A stretch of DNA of 5,889 nucleotides from NCBI GenBank assembly GCA_021201515.1, contig JAJQET010000279.1, positions 1-5,889 of the forward strand. Direction: 5' to 3'. The DNA comes from Clostridiales bacterium. GTDB lineage: Bacteria > Bacillota > Clostridia > Oscillospirales > Oscillospiraceae. The notes beneath the pieces are model-generated. The model searched no databases and was not told the DNA's origin. It was given only the letters and a program-made list of their open reading frames with translations. Positions 1 to 5,889 of the stretch are shown piece by piece. The first letter of the stretch is position 1. Every line of letters starts with the position of its first letter. Position numbers and translations under genes: made by a program.

Positions 1-1
1 C

Positions 2-2040
<2,039 letters not shown>

Positions 2041-2041
2041 G

Positions 2042-2458
2042 ATGGCGGCTGAATTTCATCTGGAGGTGCTGGCCTCCGACCGGGTGTTCTACTCGGGCCC
2101 CTGTGAGAACATGACCGTCCCCGCCCTGGACGGCGAGCTGGGGATTCTGGCGGGCCACTCCGAGCTGGTGACGGCCATCGACCCTGGGATGATCCGCTTC
2201 CAGGTGCCGGGGGAGCCGGAGCAGCGGGTCGGCGCCGTGGGCGCCGGCTTTGCCCATGTGAACCGGGACCGGGTGTGGATTCTGGTGGAAACGGCGGAGC
2301 GCCCGGAGGAGATCGACGAGAACCGGGCCCGCCGGGCCTATGAGAAGGCCCAGGAGGAGCTGCGCCAGCGCAAGAGTATGCAGGAGTATCAACTGACCCA
2401 GCGAAACCTGGCCAGGGCCATGAACCGGCTCAAGGTGAAGCGGGGGGAACGGTTCTGA
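2042..2458 (+). CDS. atpC: F1Fo ATP synthase epsilon subunit
   Basis: Epsilon sits with gamma on the rotor, links it to the c-ring, and in many bacteria restrains ATP hydrolysis through its C-terminal helices. The 138-residue protein has the expected two parts: an N-terminal beta-sandwich (1 to about 85) with the family signature GELGILAGH (31-39) and GAGFAHVNRDRVWIL (67-81), then a two-helix C-terminal domain (about 88-138) rich in Glu, Arg, Lys and Gln. IDENRA (91-96) fits the I(L)DxxRA motif linked to ATP binding in Bacillus epsilon subunits. I place the start at ATG 2042: GAGGGG at 2026-2031 lies 10 nt upstream and MAAEFHLEVL is a normal beginning. A TTG at 2024 in frame would add six residues inside the end of atpD and is less likely. 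It begins one base after the atpD stop and is the last gene of the operon, followed by a terminator. Confidence 0.96.
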   Translation: MAAEFHLEVLASDRVFYSGPCENMTVPALDGELGILAGHSELVTAIDPGMIRFQVPGEPEQRVGAVGAGFAHVNRDRVWILVETAERPEEIDENRARRAYEKAQEELRQRKSMQEYQLTQRNLARAMNRLKVKRGERF

Positions 2459-2463
2459 ACTAC

Positions 2464-2499
2464 AAAAAAGCGTGACCTGTGAAGGGTCACGCTTTTTTT
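2464..2499 (+). terminator. Bidirectional intrinsic terminator between atpC and glnS
   Basis: GCGTGACC (2470-2477) pairs with GGTCACGC (2485-2492) around a 7-nt loop. The stem extends with six A (2464-2469) against T residues of the T7 tract (2493-2499), giving 14 bp in all. It begins 5 bases after the atpC stop. Read on the minus strand it has the same stem followed by six T, and lies about 27 nt past the glnS stop, so it can end transcription from both convergent units. Confidence 0.93.
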
Positions 2500-2525
2500 C
2501 TGCGTTACTGCCTGTTTACGTTCTC

Positions 2526-4208
2526 TCAGCGCTTGTAGCCGTCCTTCAGGGACACGCTGCGGTTAAAGACCGGCGCGCCGGGCCGGGAGTCCCCGCTGTC
2601 CACGCAGAAGTAGCCCAGCCGCATGAACTGATAGGACGCAGGGGCGGTGGCCTCCGCCAGAATCGCCTCCAGCTTGCAGCCGGTGAGGACGGTCAGGCTG
2701 TTGGGGTTCAGGGCGGAGAGGAAGTCCTTCCCGGCGGCGTCGGGGCTGGCGTCGTCAAACAGGTTCTCATAGAGCCGCACCTGGGCGTCCACGGCGGTGG
2801 CGGCGTCCACCCAGTGCAGGGTGGCCCCCTTCACCTTCCGTCCGTCGGCGGGGTTGCCCCCGGCGGAGTCCGGGTCGTAGGTGGCCAGCACCTCGGTGAT
2901 ATTGCCGTCCGCATCCTTGACGCAGCCGGTGCAGCGAATCAGGTAGGCCCCCTTCAGGCGGCACTCCGGCCCGTCGGGGAAGAGCCGCTTATACTTGGGC
3001 GCCTTCTCCTCCAAAAAGTCCTCCGCCTCAATATACAGGTTCCGGGAGAAGGAGACCTCATGGCTGCCCATCTCCGGGTGCTTGGGGTGATTCTCGATGG
3101 TAAAGGTCTCGTGCTTGTCCTCCGGGTAGTTGGTGATGGTCAGCTTTACCGGATGCAGCACCGCCATGACCCGCTGGGCGGTGTCGTCCAGGTCGGCCCG
3201 GAGGCAATGCTCCAGGAAGGCATATTCCACCGTGGAGTCCGCCTTGGCCACCCCCACCTGCTCGGAGAAGGCCCGGATGGAGGCCGGGGTGTACCCCCGC
3301 CGCCGCAGGCCGCAGATGGTGGGCATCCGGGGGTCGTCCCAGCCGGAGACGAAGCCCTGCTCCACCAGCGCCCGCAGCTTCCGCTTGGACATCACCGTAT
3401 GGTCAATGCCCAGCCGGGCGAACTCGATCTGCCGGGGCTTGGCCGGGGCAGAGATGTTGGCGATGACCCAGTCATACAAGGGGCGGTGGGCCTCAAACTC
3501 CAGGGTGCAGAGGCTGTGGGTGATGCCCTCGATGGCGTCCTCGATGGGATGGGCGAAGTCGTACATGGGGTAAATGCACCACTGGTCGCCGGTGCGGTGG
3601 TGGCTCTGGTGCTTGATGCGGTAAAGGGCCGGGTCCCGCATATTGAAGTTGCCGGAGGCCAGGTCGATTTTTGCCCGCAGGGTCATGGCCCCGTCGGGGA
3701 ACTCCCCGGCCCGCATCCGGGCGAACAGGTCCAGGCTCTCCGCAATGGGCCGGTCCCGGTAGGGGCTGGTGGCGGGGGTGTTGATGTCCCCGCGGTTTGC
3801 GGCCATCTCCTCCGGGGAGAGCTGGCAGACGTAGGCCAGCCCCTTCTGAATCAGCTCCACAGCGTAGCCGTACATCTGCTCAAAGTAATCGGAGGCGTAA
3901 TAGAACCGGTCCTCCCAGTCGTAGCCCAGCCACCTGATGTCCTCCTGGATGGCGTCCACATACTCCACATCCTCTTTGGTGGGGTTGGTGTCGTCCATCC
4001 GCAGGTTGCACTGGCCGCCGTACTTCTGGGCGGTGCCGAAGTCCACATAGATGGCCTTGGCGTGGCCGATGTGGAGGTAGCCGTTGGGCTCCGGCGGGAA
4101 GCGGGTGTGGACGGTCATGCCGGCGTAGCGGCCGTTTTCCCCGATGTCCTCGTCGATAAAGTCGTGGATAAAATTCTGTGACATGATGGCGTCGTTCTTT
4201 TCAGTCAT
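2526..4208 (-). CDS. glnS: Glutaminyl-tRNA synthetase
   Basis: This cytoplasmic class Ib aminoacyl-tRNA synthetase joins glutamine to tRNA-Gln using ATP. The 560 residues compare with 554 in E. coli, and the two align almost without gaps through the catalytic half. Seen: the HIGH motif in PPEPNGYLHIGHAKA (39-51 region, H46-H49); CNLRMDDTNPTKED (67-80), whose first Asp (D72) matches E. coli D66 that contacts the tRNA/active site; CIYPMYDF (211-218), with the glutamine-pocket Tyr; the KMSKS equivalent VMSKR (272-276); and WDDPRMPTICGLRRRGYTP (290-308). The C-terminal beta-barrel anticodon-binding half (about 345-550) has DGRKVKG and ends near PVFNRSVSLKDG. These, not GluRS-like features, mark it as GlnRS. 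The start is ATG at 4208 because GAGGAG (4222-4217) sits 8 nt upstream; a GTG at 4217 overlaps that site and a second ATG at 4184 is a weaker alternative. It is monocistronic, with its own promoter and a shared terminator. Oddity: E. coli D235 corresponds to Ala240. Confidence 0.98.
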   Translation of the reverse strand: MTEKNDAIMSQNFIHDFIDEDIGENGRYAGMTVHTRFPPEPNGYLHIGHAKAIYVDFGTAQKYGGQCNLRMDDTNPTKEDVEYVDAIQEDIRWLGYDWEDRFYYASDYFEQMYGYAVELIQKGLAYVCQLSPEEMAANRGDINTPATSPYRDRPIAESLDLFARMRAGEFPDGAMTLRAKIDLASGNFNMRDPALYRIKHQSHHRTGDQWCIYPMYDFAHPIEDAIEGITHSLCTLEFEAHRPLYDWVIANISAPAKPRQIEFARLGIDHTVMSKRKLRALVEQGFVSGWDDPRMPTICGLRRRGYTPASIRAFSEQVGVAKADSTVEYAFLEHCLRADLDDTAQRVMAVLHPVKLTITNYPEDKHETFTIENHPKHPEMGSHEVSFSRNLYIEAEDFLEEKAPKYKRLFPDGPECRLKGAYLIRCTGCVKDADGNITEVLATYDPDSAGGNPADGRKVKGATLHWVDAATAVDAQVRLYENLFDDASPDAAGKDFLSALNPNSLTVLTGCKLEAILAEATAPASYQFMRLGYFCVDSGDSRPGAPVFNRSVSLKDGYKR

Positions 4209-4216
4209 GGGGTACA

Positions 4217-4222
4217 CTCCTC
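4217..4222 (-). promoter_or_regulatory. Ribosome binding site of glnS
   Basis: On the minus strand GAGGAG is followed 8 nt later by ATG (4208). It decides the start: the upstream in-frame GTG at 4217 overlaps the site itself and so cannot use it. Confidence 0.85.
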
Positions 4223-4240
4223 ATTCTCAATCTCTCTCTT

Positions 4241-4269
4241 ATTATAGGCGAAAAGGGCCGGGTTTGCAA
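4241..4269 (-). promoter_or_regulatory. Sigma-A-type promoter of glnS
   Basis: On the minus strand TTGCAA (4269-4264) is a 4/6 match to the -35 hexamer and TATAAT (4246-4241) a perfect -10, separated by exactly 17 bp. Transcription would start near 4233-4235, leaving a purine-rich leader of about 25 nt before the glnS ATG. No longer leader structure can fit, so constitutive expression is the simplest reading. Confidence 0.85.
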
Positions 4270-4350
4270 GAGGGATAACCTGCGGAACACGGAAATCCAT
4301 TTTGCGGTCAAATATACCGCTCCCTGCCCTTTCAGGGGAACCGCAGCGCA

Positions 4351-4393
4351 GAAGAAAAGTCCCACGGGCCGGCCATCAGGCCGGCCCGTGGGG
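4351..4393 (-). terminator. Probable intrinsic terminator after the YD-repeat gene
   Basis: A perfect 14-bp GC-rich inverted repeat, 4361-4374 with 4379-4392, closes on a 4-nt loop (atca). On the minus strand it is followed by ACTTTTCTTC, an interrupted T tract, and lies about 40 nt past the stop at 4435. It also separates this gene from the glnS promoter. The T run is weaker than in the atpC/glnS terminator, so efficiency is uncertain. Confidence 0.72.
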
Positions 4394-4434
4394 CGCAACA
4401 GACGGAGGCTGTTCTGTGTCCGGCGGGCGGCGTC

Positions 4435-5889
4435 CTAAGATTTGCTGTAAAGCTCGCCGTTTTTGTAGAGCGTTGTGGTCAGCCGGTTGCCGTCCTCATC
4501 GTAGGTGTATTGATATTCCCATACTTCATCAACGGAACCGTCGCTGTTGTAATAGGTATCCGTCTTCGTCAGGCAGTTTCCGTCTTTGTCATAGGTGTAT
4601 TCGTCCACGTTTATGTAGTCAACGGAACCGTCGCTGTTATAATAGGTATTCGTATCCGTCACCGTCAGGCAGTTTCCTGCTTCGTCATAGGTAGCTTCGT
4701 ATACTTCTATGTAGTCAACGGAACCGTCGCTGTTATACCCGGTACCCGTTCCTGTCAGGCAGTTCCCCGCCTCGTCATAGGTGTATTCGTGCACTTCGTC
4801 AACGGAACCGTCGCTGTTGTAATAGGTGTACGTCTCCGTCAGGCAGTTCCCCGCTTCGTCATAGGTATACTCGCACACTCCTATGTTGTCAACGGAACCG
4901 TCACTGTCATAATAGGTGTACGTCTCCGTCAGGCAGTTCCCCGCTTCGTCATAGGCGGTGTATTCGTATACTTCTATGTAGTCAATCGAGCTGTCTTCGT
5001 CATAAACGGTGACAGTCATTGTCAGGCGGTTTCCCGCCTCGTCATAGGTGTATTCATACTCCGATGTTTCCGCAGAGGCAATCGATTCATCCATGTTATA
5101 GGAGGTGACTGTACTTGTCAGATAGTCCCCCATTCCGTTATAGGTGGACGCGCTGACACGCTTATAGGAACCGCTGCTGTAATAGGTATATTCATTCTCC
5201 CACACTTCGTCAACGGAACCATCACTGTTATACCAGGTGTATATATTCGTATTCGTCAGGAGATTCCCCGCTTCGCCGTAGGTATATTCATATTCGTATA
5301 CACCGCTAACGGAACCGTCGCTTCTATACCAGGTATCCGTATCCGTCAGACAGTTCCCCGCTTCGTCATAGGTATACTCGCACACTCCTATGTTGTCAAC
5401 GGAACCGTCACTGTCATAATAGGTGTACGTCTCCGTCAGGCAGTTCCCCGCTTCGTCATAGGTGTATTCCACTGTCTTGCTCAGGGAACCGTTGCTGTCA
5501 TACTCCCGGTACAAGGTCCGGTTCCCGTCCGCATCGTACTGCGCGGCATAGTCGAACCAGGGGAAATGCACCCCCCTGTCCCGCAGCAGCGTTGATACGG
5601 GGTATGTACCCGCCGCCAGCACCACCAGGAGGACGGCCGCGGCAATCAGTATCCGGTTGCGGCGCTTATGCCCCCCGTTCTCCTCCTGCGCCTGCCGCCG
5701 CTTCAGCTCCTGCTCCTGCTTCCGGGCCTGGGCCGCTTGGTGCTTCCGTTCCTCCTCCCCGGACTGAGCCGCCTTTTGTTCCGCCTCCCGCTGGGCGGCC
5801 AAAACGGAGGCAGGGACGGCCCCCGCCGGAAGGTACGCCGTCAGGGTGGGGTAGCGCTCATAGTCCCGGCTGCGGTCAAAGCCGCAGTC
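4435..5889 (-). CDS. Membrane-anchored YD-repeat (RHS-like) protein with N-terminal zinc-ribbon remnant, partial
   Basis: I do not recognise a named gene and propose no function. The frame is open to the right edge (484 residues visible, start outside); the TTG at 5802 is not a convincing start. The first visible residues, DCGFDRSRDYERYPTL, look like the second half of a CxxCGFD zinc-ribbon found at the N-terminus of some Clostridia membrane proteins. Next comes a charged Ala/Gln/Glu/Lys/Arg stretch, likely helical or coiled coil (about 30-75), then a single membrane segment (80-99, RILIAAAVLLVVLAAG) preceded by KRRNR. The positive-inside rule puts the N-terminus in the cytoplasm and the rest outside. 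The remainder is an array of about 12 units of roughly 30 residues, consensus YDEAGNCLTETYTYYNSDGS then VDxVxEYT, fitting YD/RHS repeats: two turns per unit (DEAGN and NSDGS). It is very acidic and rich in Tyr and Thr. No toxin or RHS core domain follows; it ends mid-repeat with LYKNGELYSKS. Alternatives are an adhesin or a wall-interacting sensor. Confidence 0.85.
   Translation of the reverse strand, partial: DCGFDRSRDYERYPTLTAYLPAGAVPASVLAAQREAEQKAAQSGEEERKHQAAQARKQEQELKRRQAQEENGGHKRRNRILIAAAVLLVVLAAGTYPVSTLLRDRGVHFPWFDYAAQYDADGNRTLYREYDSNGSLSKTVEYTYDEAGNCLTETYTYYDSDGSVDNIGVCEYTYDEAGNCLTDTDTWYRSDGSVSGVYEYEYTYGEAGNLLTNTNIYTWYNSDGSVDEVWENEYTYYSSGSYKRVSASTYNGMGDYLTSTVTSYNMDESIASAETSEYEYTYDEAGNRLTMTVTVYDEDSSIDYIEVYEYTAYDEAGNCLTETYTYYDSDGSVDNIGVCEYTYDEAGNCLTETYTYYNSDGSVDEVHEYTYDEAGNCLTGTGTGYNSDGSVDYIEVYEATYDEAGNCLTVTDTNTYYNSDGSVDYINVDEYTYDKDGNCLTKTDTYYNSDGSVDEVWEYQYTYDEDGNRLTTTLYKNGELYSKS
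4844..4955 (-). repeat. 112-bp perfect direct repeat, copy A
   Basis: Identical base for base to 5351-5462, in the same orientation and 507 bp away (169 codons, so in frame). It covers slightly more than one YD unit, visible residues about 313-349. The match breaks at both ends, at g/a before 4844 and c/t after 4955. Confidence 0.93.
5351..5462 (-). repeat. 112-bp perfect direct repeat, copy B
   Basis: Partner of 4844-4955, encoding visible residues about 144-180. It lies near the membrane-proximal end of the array, while copy A lies in the distal half. The units between the copies are clearly less alike. Confidence 0.93.
5593..5652 (-). other. Single transmembrane segment of the YD-repeat protein
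   Basis: About 20 residues starting ILIAAAVLLVVLAAGTYPVS form the only long hydrophobic run in the visible protein. The flank KRRNR on the N-terminal side and acidic sequence after it predict cytoplasmic N-terminus and external repeats. It is too far from the N-terminus to be a normal cleaved signal peptide. Confidence 0.85.

Larger units (their letters stand above)
4438..5541 (-). repeat. Tandem array of about 12 YD-type coding repeats (about 90 bp each)
   Basis: Successive YDxxGN motifs begin at visible-protein residues 118, 144, 174, 204, (236/250), 282, 313, 343, 371, 401, 433 and 463. The spacing is mostly 28-32 residues, apart from the first interval (26) and a disturbed interval in the middle. 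At DNA level the plus-strand core aacggaaccgtc recurs exactly at least seven times, and cagttccccgcttcgtcatagg recurs in several units. Similarity is highest near the C-terminus and in the first two units; the middle units (about 5040-5200) are the most diverged. Confidence 0.9.

Noticed and set aside
2472..4181. 569-codon open frame on the plus strand across glnS
   Set aside because: Antisense shadow of glnS; it would start inside the terminator hairpin and its Gly/Val/Leu-rich translation resembles no known protein.
4304..4320. Inverted repeat GCGGT-7 nt-ACCGC upstream of the glnS promoter, as an operator
   Set aside because: Only 5 bp per arm and about 35 bp upstream of the -35; expected by chance in GC-rich DNA.
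4311..4339. Second minus-strand promoter with TATATT at 4316-4311
   Set aside because: No -35-like hexamer at 16-18 bp (TCCCCT at 17 bp); the TTGCAA-17-TATAAT promoter downstream is much better.
4438..5541. CRISPR-like array because of regular repeats
   Set aside because: The repeats are in-frame coding units of about 90 bp with gradual divergence and no unique spacers.
4510..5595. 361-codon plus-strand frame with VNGTVAVIIGIR-like repeats, hydrophobic in look
   Set aside because: It is the exact mirror of the YD-repeat array, so its periodicity is inherited; it has no credible SD or promoter, and the minus-strand protein has a coherent domain layout.
4435..5889. RHS/polymorphic toxin or contact-dependent inhibition system
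   Set aside because: YD repeats are present, but there is no RHS core motif, no variable C-terminal toxin domain and no small immunity gene downstream; the protein ends inside a repeat and a terminator follows.

Overview
The window looks like a chromosomal segment from a GC-rich, anaerobic gut-type Clostridia, most like the Oscillospiraceae (Flavonifractor/Oscillibacter-like). This is inferred from the GC-rich codon choice of the housekeeping genes, the Firmicutes-type F1 ATP synthase subunits, a GlnRS in such a background, and a Clostridia-style membrane protein with an N-terminal CGFD-type zinc-ribbon remnant. No mobile element, RNA gene or CRISPR array is visible.

Plus strand, left part (1-2458): the distal end of an F1Fo ATP synthase operon in the usual order, atpG (gamma, 5' end outside the window), atpD (beta) and atpC (epsilon). 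The genes are packed tightly: a 4-base ATGA overlap between gamma and beta, and one base between beta and epsilon. They encode the rotor shaft, the catalytic subunit and the regulatory rotor subunit of one machine. A 14-bp-stem intrinsic terminator with A and T tracts on opposite sides closes the operon and also serves the convergent gene.

Minus strand, centre (2526-4208): a complete glutaminyl-tRNA synthetase gene, glnS, convergent with the atp operon. It has its own well-formed sigma-A-type promoter (TTGCAA-17 bp-TATAAT) and a leader of only about 25 nt. An aligned position that is Asp235 in E. coli GlnRS, a tRNA-identity contact, is Ala here.

Minus strand, right part (4435-5889): a gene running off the right edge. 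It encodes a membrane-anchored protein with a probable zinc-ribbon remnant, a charged alpha-helical stretch, one membrane segment, and an external array of about a dozen YD-type (RHS-like) repeats rich in Tyr, Thr, Asp and Glu. A perfect hairpin after its stop is a likely terminator. This gene is the least ordinary item: lower GC than its neighbours, a perfect 112-bp internal duplication 507 bp apart, and nearly regularly spaced cysteines. It is a surface protein of unknown function. I do not see convincing evidence for a new multi-gene system; apart from this gene the window is housekeeping.
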